This document shows, in pieces, positions 54,839-63,628 of a stretch of 64,000 nt of DNA. This DNA comes from Pseudorhodoplanes sp049324435. GTDB lineage: Bacteria; Pseudomonadota; Alphaproteobacteria; Rhizobiales; Xanthobacteraceae. The stretch spans positions 1 through 64,000 of the forward strand of contig JBMOOQ010000053.1 in assembly GCA_049324435.1 (NCBI GenBank), given 5' to 3'. The position numbers and the translations under genes are program-made. The notes below the pieces were generated by a model that was not told the origin of the DNA, made no database searches, and was given only the letters and a program-made list of their open reading frames with translations. Position 1 is the first letter of the stretch; each line of letters opens with the position of its first letter.

Positions 54839-55816
54839 ATGATTCATCGCAGGTTCGTTCTGTCCGCTTTGGCTGCTGCCGCGCTCGCAGGTCCGCTTTA
54901 CGGTCCGGCACAAGCTCAGATCGGCGAGCAGCCGATCCGGATCATATTTCCGTTTACCGCGGGTGGGACGGGGGACGCGCTGGCCCGGCTGGTCGCGGAC
55001 AAGATGCGTGCCGAGCTGAACCGCCCGGTGATCGTCGAAAACCGCACTGGAGCCGGCGGACGGATCGGCGTTCAGGCGGTCAAGAATGCGCCGCCCGATG
55101 GCTCGACACTCTTGATGGTGCCGATCGCGCCGGTCGCAGTCTATCAACTGGTCTACAAGAATCTGGAATACGATCCCTTTACCGATCTTGCTCCGGTTGC
55201 CCAGCTTGGCACGTTCGATTTCGGAATTGCGGTCGGACCGAAGGTGCCGGTGAAATCGGTGACGGAACTCGTCGCTTGGGCGAAAGCCAATCCGAACGAA
55301 GCCAATTACGGCACGCCGGCTGCGGGGACGCTGCCGCACTTTCTCGCCGCGCTGTTCGGCGAGAAGGCCGGAATCGACTTCCGTCACGTGATCTACAAGG
55401 GATCGGCTGGCGCCTTGACCGATCTGATCGGCGGGCAGATCGCGGTCGTCGTGACCACAACGGCCGATCTTCTGGAAATGCACAAGGGCGGCAAGCTGCG
55501 GGTGCTCGCGACCTCCGACGCACAGCGTTCGAAATTCCTGCCCGATATTCCGACATTCAAGGAAGTCGGCTTCGATCTGCAGGCAACCGGCTGGTACGGC
55601 ATGTTTGCGCCGGCCGGCACACCGCCGGAGGTCATCGCGCGGCTTAACAAGGCTGTCGTGAATGCCATCAAGGCGCCGGACGTGCGCGAGCGCATGCTCA
55701 CATTTGCCATAGAACCAACCGGCACCTCCGCGGCGGAACTTGCCGCGATCATGAAGCGCGATGCCGCATTCTGGGCACCCGCCGTAAAAGCGTCGGGGTT
55801 CACGCCGGACAAATGA
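54839..55816 (+). CDS. Bug-family TTT receptor
   Basis: This 325-residue receptor has a signal peptide ending near PAQAQ and the mature start QPIRIIFPFTAGGTGDALARLVADKM. The family motif PDIPTFKEVGFDLQATGWYG lies near the end. It is codirectional with the sulfatase gene and may share its transcript; the ligand could be a sulfonated or phosphonated carboxylate, but this is a guess from position. Confidence 0.92.
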   Translation: MIHRRFVLSALAAAALAGPLYGPAQAQIGEQPIRIIFPFTAGGTGDALARLVADKMRAELNRPVIVENRTGAGGRIGVQAVKNAPPDGSTLLMVPIAPVAVYQLVYKNLEYDPFTDLAPVAQLGTFDFGIAVGPKVPVKSVTELVAWAKANPNEANYGTPAAGTLPHFLAALFGEKAGIDFRHVIYKGSAGALTDLIGGQIAVVVTTTADLLEMHKGGKLRVLATSDAQRSKFLPDIPTFKEVGFDLQATGWYGMFAPAGTPPEVIARLNKAVVNAIKAPDVRERMLTFAIEPTGTSAAELAAIMKRDAAFWAPAVKASGFTPDK

Positions 55817-55829
55817 CGGGGGGTTAAGA

Positions 55830-57380
55830 TTATTGCGCGGGCAGCTTGGCGACCGCCACACGCACGATGCCGTCGATCTCGGCGGTGACCCGCAGAACCT
55901 TTGCATCGAATTCCACGCCGATCAGTCGCAATCCGGTGACCTGCGCATCGATCTTGATACCGTCATTCTGAACCCGGACATCCGCCAGTGCGCGGTCGAT
56001 GCCCTTGCGTGCATTGGCAAGCGCCGGCCGCAGATCGATCACGGCCTGGCGCGCCAGCGCATTCTGGAGGGCGGGTACGGCCGCCTTGGCCGCGATGCCG
56101 AGCAATCCGGACGCCGCCTCCGATTCAAGCGTCAACGCAAGATCGTCAAGGCGCAGGCTCTGCCGGTTCTGGTCGAGCGCTGGCTTGCCTGCGATGTGGA
56201 TTGTTGCTTCGCTGCCAAACCCGAACCAGCTGGCGCGCTCCTTCGCCTTCACGCGCATCGATATCACGATCCGGTCGCCCGCTGGGGCAACCGCAGTGCT
56301 CAGCACCGTAAGCTCAGCGGCACCGGATCCGTCTTCGGGATAAGTCTTGTTCCGCAATTGTGAATCGATCAGCCGCGTGAGGTCGGCAAACGGCATATCG
56401 ATCGGCAGCCCGATCGCGATCTTTCCCTGTTCGATCGGCGGCACGAGATCGAGCTTTGCGGGAAACGGGCAATCGGGCTTGGTCTGTTGCGGCACGATGC
56501 GGGTGTCGGCCTGCAGTCCGAGCGTGATGGTGATGTTGCTGGCATCGATCCGTGGCTGTGAGGCGAAGGCGCGGGTCGGCCGGGTCTCGAGCCACAGCGC
56601 CGGAACACCGGCAGCGGCGGGCTCCAGCGGAATCGCGCGGCACAGTTTCGTCCACTCGCGCCGCACCGCATTCTCGATGAACAGATCGTCGCGGATCCGC
56701 GCCGACAGCGCCAGCATCTGGTCCGAGACTGCCCGGTCGATCAGAAACTTGACCTCCCGCGCGCCATTCAGCTTGACGCCCGCGACCTGAATATTGGCGT
56801 CGGCAAGGTCGGTCTTGCCGACGAGGTTGGCTTCGAGCCGCCAGCCGGCGGTGATTTTCGGACGCGACGTGATGGTGACGTGACCCTTCAGGTCGGCGCT
56901 CAGGTCGAGCGGTTTGACGGTACGTCCCTGCTGCGGACTGCTGTTTGCGCCGGTCAGCGCGTCGATGACCGCATTGATCTGTTCCGGCACCTGGCCGGTA
57001 ACGCGCAAGGTGCCATTCAGATCGGTGCCGATGAACAGCCCGTCGGCGCGCCCTGTGAGGGTCAGGGGTGAGCGTTCAACCGCGTAACTGACCTCGGATT
57101 TCGCTAGCACTTTCGCGATCGGATTGTCGGGTTTGCCGGACAGTTTGCGTGGTGCGGCATTATCCATCGCCTGGCGGATGGCCGGAATCGCGATGGCGAC
57201 CGGCACAACGATGACGGACGGACGCGTTGCCGGCGGCAGCAATGGTGTATCGGCCAGCACCGGCCGCTCGGGCGCGACGGCGGGCGTCAGCAGGTTCAGA
57301 GCCCAGAGCGTTCCAAGAAAAAGGACGACCGCAATTATGATCGCGGCGGCGATCGAAATCGGTCTCGAGAGTTTGGACAT
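55830..57380 (-). CDS. DUF4403 family protein
   Basis: This 516-residue protein has one N-terminal membrane helix (about residues 8-30) and a large periplasmic part of repeating beta-strand segments. It matches the DUF4403 pattern, with SVIVVPVAIAIPAIRQAMDNAAP near the start. Function unknown; the composition suggests a lipid- or membrane-associated scaffold. The gene is monocistronic as far as can be seen. Confidence 0.78.
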   Translation of the reverse strand: MSKLSRPISIAAAIIIAVVLFLGTLWALNLLTPAVAPERPVLADTPLLPPATRPSVIVVPVAIAIPAIRQAMDNAAPRKLSGKPDNPIAKVLAKSEVSYAVERSPLTLTGRADGLFIGTDLNGTLRVTGQVPEQINAVIDALTGANSSPQQGRTVKPLDLSADLKGHVTITSRPKITAGWRLEANLVGKTDLADANIQVAGVKLNGAREVKFLIDRAVSDQMLALSARIRDDLFIENAVRREWTKLCRAIPLEPAAAGVPALWLETRPTRAFASQPRIDASNITITLGLQADTRIVPQQTKPDCPFPAKLDLVPPIEQGKIAIGLPIDMPFADLTRLIDSQLRNKTYPEDGSGAAELTVLSTAVAPAGDRIVISMRVKAKERASWFGFGSEATIHIAGKPALDQNRQSLRLDDLALTLESEAASGLLGIAAKAAVPALQNALARQAVIDLRPALANARKGIDRALADVRVQNDGIKIDAQVTGLRLIGVEFDAKVLRVTAEIDGIVRVAVAKLPAQ

Positions 57381-57528
57381 GAAAGAAAGAACCCCGGCGG
57401 ACCGAATCCGAATGCCGGACCGGATTGCGGAAGGCTAGGCGTTTCCGCAACGCGTGACCAGATCAGTGGTGTCCCCGGAAAAATTCTCGCACGCGGTCTG
57501 GTGCGAATTGTGGCAGGCAGGGGGGCAC

Positions 57529-57550
57529 CCCGGGGCGCGATTGCCCCGGG
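57529..57550. terminator. GC hairpin after the Sel1-like gene
   Basis: CCCGGGGC and GCCCCGGG form an 8-bp stem with a 6-base loop, 20 bases beyond the end of the leftward Sel1-like gene. It lacks a T-run. Confidence 0.35.
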
Positions 57551-57571
57551 ATGCACAGGGAGTTTCGCGCA

Positions 57572-58894
57572 TCAATTCGCGCGCGATGCCAGCATCGCCC
57601 GCAAACGATGAGGAGCTTCGGACGAGCCGAGCGCCCGGGCACGCTCGTACCAGAACTCAGCCTTCACGATATCCGGCTCAAGGCCGCGCACCTTGAAGCG
57701 CGCCAGCACAACCGGATCGTAGGTGGACGCGATGGCAAACGCCGCAGACGCATCGCCGGCATCGGCCGCCCGTTCGAGAACGCTGCGAGCGCCTACGAAG
57801 TCTCCGTTGGAGATATAATCGTCGCCCATCTTTCGAAGCATGGCGATCTCTTCCGCAGTCAGGGGGCGCGACGGTCGTTCAACAGCGGACCTCGGCGTCG
57901 CCGCCGGCAACGGCGCGGGTGCCTGCACTTGGCCTGGCGCCGGCGCTTGCACCGGTGCTGGTGCTTGCTGAGTCGGTTGCGCTGCGGTCTGAGCCGGTGT
58001 CGATGATTGCCATCCGGCCGGTTCCGGCTGCTTGGCGGATTCGGGTGAGGGCCATGGCACCATCACCGTTTCGCGCCTCGGCTCAGCTGCGCGTCCGACC
58101 GGCTCGGTTTTGACCGGGATCGGACGCGATTGCGGGGTTTCGTTCGCGACCGCGTATTGCAGTCGGCCGCGATCCTGGTCCCTCTGGACCGCATCCATGC
58201 GTGCTTGCAGCGAGGTGGCCTTGCCTTCGTTGAACACGGCTGCGGCATTGGTCGACAAGTCGGAAATCGGGCCGCGTACCATTTCCATGATCAAGCCCGG
58301 AACATCCTTGATCGCAATTGCTGCGACGATGGCGGCACCGGTCGCGGCAAGTCCGAAGCGCAGGAATATTGTGTTCGCGTTGATGGCCTTCCGCGCGCGG
58401 TTGCGCGGCTTGGGCCAATGTTCGCCAACCGGCTCGGGGATCGGCTCCGGATCGAGAGAGCGCGAGAGCAGCCACGGTGGGGTCCGCGGATCGCGGATGG
58501 CGTCGCGCACCGTGGCCATGTCGGCTGCGATTTGCCGTGTGTCGTGCCGGTCGCCGTGAGGCTCGGCCGGAGCAACGCCGGCGGCCGGTTCCGGCCGTTC
58601 GTCCTGAACGGCATCGTACGACCGCTCCATCTCCTCGCGCTCTGCGAGCCGCTCTGCTGCGGCCCGGCTGACGTCCGACAGCCGCGCCGGGGCGTCGCCG
58701 GTATGCGCGCTTTCGATCATGGCGCGAAGGCTCAATTCGATCTCGTCGAGGATACGCGCATCGTGATCGGTCTCGATTCCGGCGGGGCGCTGCGGCTCCG
58801 CCGGCGTGTCCGGCGTCTGACCATGCGCCCATTTCGGTGCGTAGGGTGAAACCGGATCAAAGTTGTCGAGCGGTACGGGGCTCGGTGTACTCAT
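57572..58894 (-). CDS. membrane-anchored protein with Sel1-like repeats
   Basis: This 440-residue protein has a charged N-terminus, a membrane helix near residues 177-197 (FLRFGLAATGAAIVAAIAI), a Pro/Ala/Gln-rich linker (about 280-335) and C-terminal repeats. The latter show GDDYISNGDFVGARSVLERAADAGDASAAFAIASTYD and EFWYERARALGSSEA, characteristic of Sel1-like modules. Probably a scaffold with a periplasmic domain. No function is known. Confidence 0.7.
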   Translation of the reverse strand: MSTPSPVPLDNFDPVSPYAPKWAHGQTPDTPAEPQRPAGIETDHDARILDEIELSLRAMIESAHTGDAPARLSDVSRAAAERLAEREEMERSYDAVQDERPEPAAGVAPAEPHGDRHDTRQIAADMATVRDAIRDPRTPPWLLSRSLDPEPIPEPVGEHWPKPRNRARKAINANTIFLRFGLAATGAAIVAAIAIKDVPGLIMEMVRGPISDLSTNAAAVFNEGKATSLQARMDAVQRDQDRGRLQYAVANETPQSRPIPVKTEPVGRAAEPRRETVMVPWPSPESAKQPEPAGWQSSTPAQTAAQPTQQAPAPVQAPAPGQVQAPAPLPAATPRSAVERPSRPLTAEEIAMLRKMGDDYISNGDFVGARSVLERAADAGDASAAFAIASTYDPVVLARFKVRGLEPDIVKAEFWYERARALGSSEAPHRLRAMLASRAN

Positions 58895-58936
58895 GACGCA
58901 ACTCCCTTAGTCGTCCAGCGTCCGCGGATCGCCGCG

Positions 58937-60160
58937 CTATTTGCGGCTTCTGCTGCGGGCGGTGGCCTTCGGATCGGTTGACTGGGCCTGGTTGTTGGCA
59001 GCCATGGCTTCCTGACGATCGCGCCAGGCCAGAAATTCCGCGAACAGCGCGTCCCGGCTTTGCTGTGTGCGCTGGGCGTCGCGCTTCGCATCGGCGCTCT
59101 TCAGATAGGCCTGGAATTCACGATTGAGGTCGGAGGTGTTGTTGGCCACCGGTGCCGCTGCTTCAAGCTTCTGCAATTCGCGTTCGGCGACATCGAGCCG
59201 CGTCCATCCGGGCACGGTTGCTGCCAGGTTGACGTCCCGCCACTTCGGGTGGAACGGAGGCTTCTGGAACTTGCTCCAGTTCGCAAACATGCGTTCGACC
59301 AGCCGCTCGATCTTCTTCTGGCGATCCGAGCCCTTCGACCAGTTGAACGCAGCCAGCACTGCGGGCACCGCGATGGTGTCGACCTTGGTCAAACCGTCCG
59401 GAATAAGATTCGGATACTGGTCCCTGGTGAATTCGCCGATCGTGTAATAGTCGGCAAACTTTTTCGAGAACGGGATCGGGAGCAAGTGCAGGTTCGCGTC
59501 GGCCGGGATATTGGAGAAGAAGCCGATCGGTTTGCCGACGAGGCGGATCAGCGCGGCGATTTCGCCGGACTTCAGCTTCTGCATGCCGGTGGCTTCGTCG
59601 ATGTTGAGCTGCTCCACTTCAATGCCGAGCCGCTGGAAGATGATCGTGCCGGTCAGGCTCGATCCGGCACCGGCGGGGCCGAAGCTGACTTTCTTGCCGC
59701 GCAGATCTTCAAGGCTCTTGATGTCGCGCCTGGCGAGGACGTGAACTTCCGACACCGGCAGCCGGATGATGTAATGCACCCGGTTGTTGAGATTCGAGAT
59801 TTTGCGTTCGTTCTTGAAATATTCGAAGACGTCGGACTGGGTGACCGCAACATCGACGCCACGCAAATACAGGAGGTCGTCGATGTTGGAGGCCGCCCCA
59901 TAGGTGACGATCGGAAGCACACGCAGATTGTCACCGTCGTCCAGAGCCCTTGCGAGCTCATTCGCGAAAGTCATGTAGGTGCCGGACGCCAGACCGCCGG
60001 CGACGCCGACCACCCAGGCATTGCGCTTTTCCTTGATGGCGGCTTCTGTTGCGCCGCTCTGCTTCAACGCGTCCGGAATTTTCTGGGCGAAGGCCGGTAC
60101 AACGGTCGCCGGCGTTGATAGAACGAAGCACGCGGCGATGGCCGCAATCAGGTTACGCAT
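58937..60160 (-). CDS. TAXI-family TRAP solute receptor
   Basis: With the ATG at 60160 it has 407 residues and a signal peptide ending near PAFAQ. WVVGVAGGLASGTYMTFANELARALDDGDNLRVLPIVTYGAASNIDDLLYLRGVDVAVTQSDV is the TAXI-type ligand-binding start. A helical C-terminal extension (about 335-407) with many Gln and Arg residues is beyond the usual TAXI length. No TRAP permease lies nearby, so it is an orphan. Confidence 0.9.
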   Translation of the reverse strand: MRNLIAAIAACFVLSTPATVVPAFAQKIPDALKQSGATEAAIKEKRNAWVVGVAGGLASGTYMTFANELARALDDGDNLRVLPIVTYGAASNIDDLLYLRGVDVAVTQSDVFEYFKNERKISNLNNRVHYIIRLPVSEVHVLARRDIKSLEDLRGKKVSFGPAGAGSSLTGTIIFQRLGIEVEQLNIDEATGMQKLKSGEIAALIRLVGKPIGFFSNIPADANLHLLPIPFSKKFADYYTIGEFTRDQYPNLIPDGLTKVDTIAVPAVLAAFNWSKGSDRQKKIERLVERMFANWSKFQKPPFHPKWRDVNLAATVPGWTRLDVAERELQKLEAAAPVANNTSDLNREFQAYLKSADAKRDAQRTQQSRDALFAEFLAWRDRQEAMAANNQAQSTDPKATARSRSRK

Positions 60161-60609
60161 GACATTTCCCCCTTGCAGGTCGTGATGGAGCGCCGCCTCA
60201 GGCGCTCGATGTCTCCAATGCAGAACCGGCAACGGCCAGCAGCGCGTGCCCCCGCACGCTCTGCCGGCCGTTTGAATTGTTTCGAACGTGGCATTCACGC
60301 GCTTTGGCGCGAAAGTCACGCGAGTGTCTGGCCGCCGTCCCTTGCGACGCCACTCTCATGGTATCCTCACCCAATCCGGCGCGATCGCCGATCGCGTCTA
60401 CGCGACATCACTGGCATTCCGATTCCAAAGATCAGTCCTTCGTGTTTCCACCTGCGCACATCATTCTGCGTGTGGAACTGTCCCGAAAAGTTGAGTGGAT
60501 TAGTGTCACGAATGAGGCAGATATTTTTTCTGCGTGTCATTGCGGTATCGGTGAGCGCGCAATCGCGTTGCAATGTGGCAACGATGCTGTTGCACTTGTG
60601 CAAACGATT
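60161..60609. other. intergenic stretch before the tandem repeats
   Basis: About 450 bases with no convincing gene. Base composition becomes less GC-rich toward 60500. Short frames here lack ribosome sites and family similarity. Confidence 0.5.
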
Positions 60610-60672
60610 GGTAGCACCGTAGCGTTTCGCGGTAGCGATGTAACGGCGTACGGTAGCAACGTAGCGTTTTGC
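60610..60672. repeat. three tandem 21-bp repeats
   Basis: Units at 60610-60630, 60631-60651 and 60652-60672 all start GGTAGC. Units 1 and 3 share GGTAGCACCGTAGCGTTTCGC almost exactly; unit 2 is more diverged. Weaker traces may precede them. Read on the + strand they would encode a 7-residue repeat Gly-Ser-x-Val. Confidence 0.7.
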
Positions 60673-60816
60673 GATGCTCGAATGGGGCCGTACTTTTTTT
60701 TACCAAATGCTTAATTTTGTCGGGGCCGCGTCTCGCGAAGCGGCATGCTTACCCACTCAATTACCTGATGTCGTACGCAACATTTACCGATGTGCATCGC
60801 GAACTGTGACATCATG

Positions 60817-60845
60817 AAAAAAGCCGCCCGGCTTTCGCCGGGCGG
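60817..60845 (-). terminator. Rho-independent terminator after the L,D-transpeptidase gene
   Basis: On the minus strand CCGCCCGGC, GAAA and GCCGGGCGG form a 9-bp stem followed by CTTTTTT. It lies 47 bases past the transpeptidase stop. Confidence 0.87.
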
Positions 60846-60891
60846 ATCAGGTAAGGTCCGTGCTGTGTTGGTGTAGGCGGATCGCTGAGTC

Positions 60892-61710
60892 TCAGAAGAA
60901 GATCGTGGCGGCGCCAGATGCGACCGCGCTCGTCTTGTTGGTCATCCGCTCGGCATTCACTCCGGGATGAACGACGGCCGATGCTTCAGGTACTGGAGCT
61001 GACACCGGCTTCCGTTTGACGATCGCAGCTTGCCGCGACGGTTTCGGCGGATGATTGCGAGCGACATCCGGAAGACGGCGTCCACCATCCGGCAGCACGA
61101 CCACCCGGGTGCCGACCTTCACGCGCCGGTATAGATCGATGACGTCCTCGTTCAGCATGCGGATGCATCCCGACGACACCCGGCCGCCAATGGTCGAAGG
61201 CGCGTTGGTGCCGTGAATGCGGTAGATGGAATTGCCGAGATACAGCGCGCGGGCGCCCATTGGATTGCTTGGGCCACCGGCCATGAAGCGGGGCAGATAG
61301 GGCTGGCGCGCGATCATCTGCGCGGGCGGATTCCAGTCCGGCCATTCCGCCTTGCGGACAATCGTCTGGGTGCCGGACCAGCGGAAGCCATCGCGTCCGA
61401 CGCCGATGCCGTAGCGAACGGCCTGGCCATTGCCCAGGACGTAATAAAGGTAGGTGTTCGGGGTATCGACCACGATTGTGCCCGGAGCTTCGCGCGTCGG
61501 GTAGGACACGATCTGCCGGCGCAGATGCGACGGCATCTCGGATCGGATCTCGCTCTGCTGTTCGGCTTCCGGCTCCGGCGAGATCCGGCCAAAGGCCGCT
61601 GGTGGCTGGACAGACGGATCGGCAAACGCTGATTGCTGGGCAGAGGCGGGGGCGTGCGGGATCAGGAGAGCGGCTGTCAGAGCGCCCAAAACATACGCGG
61701 ACCTGGACAT
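60892..61710 (-). CDS. L,D-transpeptidase (YkuD domain)
   Basis: This 272-residue exported enzyme cross-links or anchors peptidoglycan. The signal peptide ends near ASAQQ. The YkuD domain (about 70-210) carries YRIHGTNAP and the active-site SSGCIRM with its cysteine. The C-terminal tail is Lys/Pro-rich. The ATG at 61710 was chosen; an upstream TTG at 61746 has no better ribosome site. Confidence 0.92.
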   Translation of the reverse strand: MSRSAYVLGALTAALLIPHAPASAQQSAFADPSVQPPAAFGRISPEPEAEQQSEIRSEMPSHLRRQIVSYPTREAPGTIVVDTPNTYLYYVLGNGQAVRYGIGVGRDGFRWSGTQTIVRKAEWPDWNPPAQMIARQPYLPRFMAGGPSNPMGARALYLGNSIYRIHGTNAPSTIGGRVSSGCIRMLNEDVIDLYRRVKVGTRVVVLPDGGRRLPDVARNHPPKPSRQAAIVKRKPVSAPVPEASAVVHPGVNAERMTNKTSAVASGAATIFF

Positions 61711-62112
61711 GGCATTCGCTTTCTGCCGGACTTTCGCATCCCCCAATGCGACAAGGCCCCGGGCTTGGTTGTGACTTCCGATTCAAGCGCGAGAACGAGA
61801 ATGCGTTCCCTCACGTTTTTGACCACCCAGAGCCACCCTTAAACCATGGGTGTTTCTGTCCGATTGGGCCGATAGCTAAAATTGAGGCGAACTTGCCGAA
61901 AAGATGCGCCAAAGGCCGCGGGATCATGCCGCTTCACCCGCCTCCGATGCCGCATGGCGTAATTCCGCCCAAGCTTTATACTGCGGCCGGCGCAGATCTG
62001 AGCTTGCGGAGTGGTATCAGGCGCTGTTCCATGCGGCTTGAGATCGGCGGTTGTTGCCGGACGCCGGGCCCTGTTCGGGGTGTTTCGCGTCTTCCAGAGA
62101 AGGATACAGAAT
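61711..62112. other. divergent intergenic region
   Basis: About 400 bases between the diverging transpeptidase and receptor genes. It must hold both promoters; no hexamer pair stood out, and no ORF, repeat or RNA motif was recognised. Confidence 0.5.
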
Positions 62113-63096
62113 ATGCTTCGCCGTGTTGCAGTTTTCGGTCTGGCCCTCGGGGCGGTTGCGGCCGCAGGGACCGCCTTTGCCCAGAACATCCCGACCATCC
62201 GGGTCGGCTGGACCATTCCCGCCGAGGAAGCCAAATACTGGATGATGAAGCGCCCGGAAAAATTTCCGAATCTGGGCAAGACCTACAAGATCGAATGGTC
62301 GCAGTTCAACGGCACCTCGCCGATGACCTCGGCGATGCAGGCGGGCGCACTCGATTGCGCGACGCAGGGCGTGCTGCCGATCGCCCAGAGCATGGCAGCC
62401 GGCAACCTCCAGCTTTACGTGATCGCCCAGCATGTCGGCGAGCGGCCCGGCAGCTTCTCGGTCTATTGGGCGGTGAAGGATGACTCGCCGATCAAGACGG
62501 TTGCCGATCTGAAGGGCAAGACCGTCGGGATCTCGGTGATCGGCGGCGGCACCCATGGCCCATTCATGATGATGCTGCGCAAGAACGGGGTCGATCCGGA
62601 CAAGGACATCAAGCTGGTCGAGGTCGGCTTTGCGCTGTCAGAGGACGCACTCCGGTCCGGCCGGGTCGATGCGGTCAACATGAATCAGCCGTTCGCCGCG
62701 CGCGCGGAAGCCAAGGGCGGCGTGCGCAAGCTGTTCTCGCTGTCCGAGGTCGTACCGAACATCGTGCACATCCTTGAAGCGTGCCGGAAGGACTTCGTCG
62801 ACAAGAATCCGGAACTTGTGACGGCCTATGTGAAGGACATCACCGCCGCGATGAAGATGGCGGTCGCCAATCGCGAAGAGACCATGAAGGTGGTCTCGGA
62901 AGTGATGAAGGCGCCGATCCCGGTGCTCGACACCTATCTCCTGAAGCCGAACGACTTCGCGCGCGAGCCGGGCGCGGCCCCCAACTTCCAGGGCATCCAG
63001 GCGATGTTCGACGTCTATACCGAAGCGAACATGCTGCCCAAGAAGCTCGACGCTTCAACGCTGAAGCATCCGAAGATCGTCGCTCCGATGGAGTAA
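62113..63096 (+). CDS. NMT1/SsuA-like ABC substrate-binding protein
   Basis: This 327-residue periplasmic receptor has a signal peptide ending near AFAQ and the mature start NIPTIRVGWTIPAEEAKYWMMKRPE. The segment KGKTVGISVIGGGTHGPFMMMLRKNGVDPDKDIKLVEVG fits NitT/TauT-type receptors. No ATPase or permease genes are adjacent, so it is an orphan. Ligand unknown. Confidence 0.9.
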   Translation: MLRRVAVFGLALGAVAAAGTAFAQNIPTIRVGWTIPAEEAKYWMMKRPEKFPNLGKTYKIEWSQFNGTSPMTSAMQAGALDCATQGVLPIAQSMAAGNLQLYVIAQHVGERPGSFSVYWAVKDDSPIKTVADLKGKTVGISVIGGGTHGPFMMMLRKNGVDPDKDIKLVEVGFALSEDALRSGRVDAVNMNQPFAARAEAKGGVRKLFSLSEVVPNIVHILEACRKDFVDKNPELVTAYVKDITAAMKMAVANREETMKVVSEVMKAPIPVLDTYLLKPNDFAREPGAAPNFQGIQAMFDVYTEANMLPKKLDASTLKHPKIVAPME

Positions 63097-63122
63097 CGTT
63101 ACAGGCGTTCTGCAAAAAAACC

Positions 63123-63146
63123 TCTCCCCGCGGCAGCGCGGGGAGA
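63123..63146. repeat. palindromic repeat
   Basis: TCTCCCCGC and GCGGGGAGA pair around GGCAGC, 26 bases after the receptor stop. A run of A precedes it, so on the minus strand it could work as a terminator-like element. Confidence 0.6.
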
Positions 63147-63165
63147 ACTGCATGGGGGCTGCGCA

Positions 63166-63609
63166 ATGCCGGTTCACCCCTCCGACGATCATCGCGCCAT
63201 CGAGGCGATCATTGAACGCCAGTTTGGCAGCCTGAATTGGCGGCCCGGCGCCGGTGGCGACTGGAATACATTCGCGGCCGATTTCCATTCCGAAGCTTTG
63301 CTTTTTCCCGCCGCGCGTCCCGCCAGGGCGCAAACCGTTGCGTCGTTCGTCGAACGCATGAAAGGGCTGGCGGAAGGCCCGCTCCAGACCTTCGGCGAGC
63401 GAGTGCTCGGCACGCAAATCCATGTCTTCGGCAATATCGCCGTCGCACTTGCCGGCTGCGAAATCACCGAGAACGGCGAAAAGATGACGCGCGGGGTCGA
63501 GGCGTTGCTGCTGGTGAAGGATGAGGGCGTCTGGCGTATCGCAGCACAGAACTGGGATATAGAGCGCGACGGTGCATCGCTTCCGGAAGGACTGATGCAG
63601 CGGGAGTGA
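63166..63609 (+). CDS. NTF2-like (SgcJ/EcaC-type) protein
   Basis: This 147-residue alpha-beta-cone protein has DDHRAIEAIIERQFGSLN at the start and WNTFAADFHSEALLFPAARPA, then GVEALLLVKDEGVWRIAAQNWDIER near the end. This matches SgcJ/EcaC and DUF4440-type proteins. Ligand or reaction unknown. A weakly conserved pocket is expected from the fold. Confidence 0.78.
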   Translation: MPVHPSDDHRAIEAIIERQFGSLNWRPGAGGDWNTFAADFHSEALLFPAARPARAQTVASFVERMKGLAEGPLQTFGERVLGTQIHVFGNIAVALAGCEITENGEKMTRGVEALLLVKDEGVWRIAAQNWDIERDGASLPEGLMQRE

Positions 63610-63628
63610 ATTCACCCGACCTGCGAAG

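Noticed and set aside
60277..60714. 145-residue + strand frame containing the heptad Gly-Ser-x-Val repeats
   Set aside because: No ribosome site, no recognisable domain and a proline/cysteine-rich N-terminus; more likely a chance frame through the tandem repeats.
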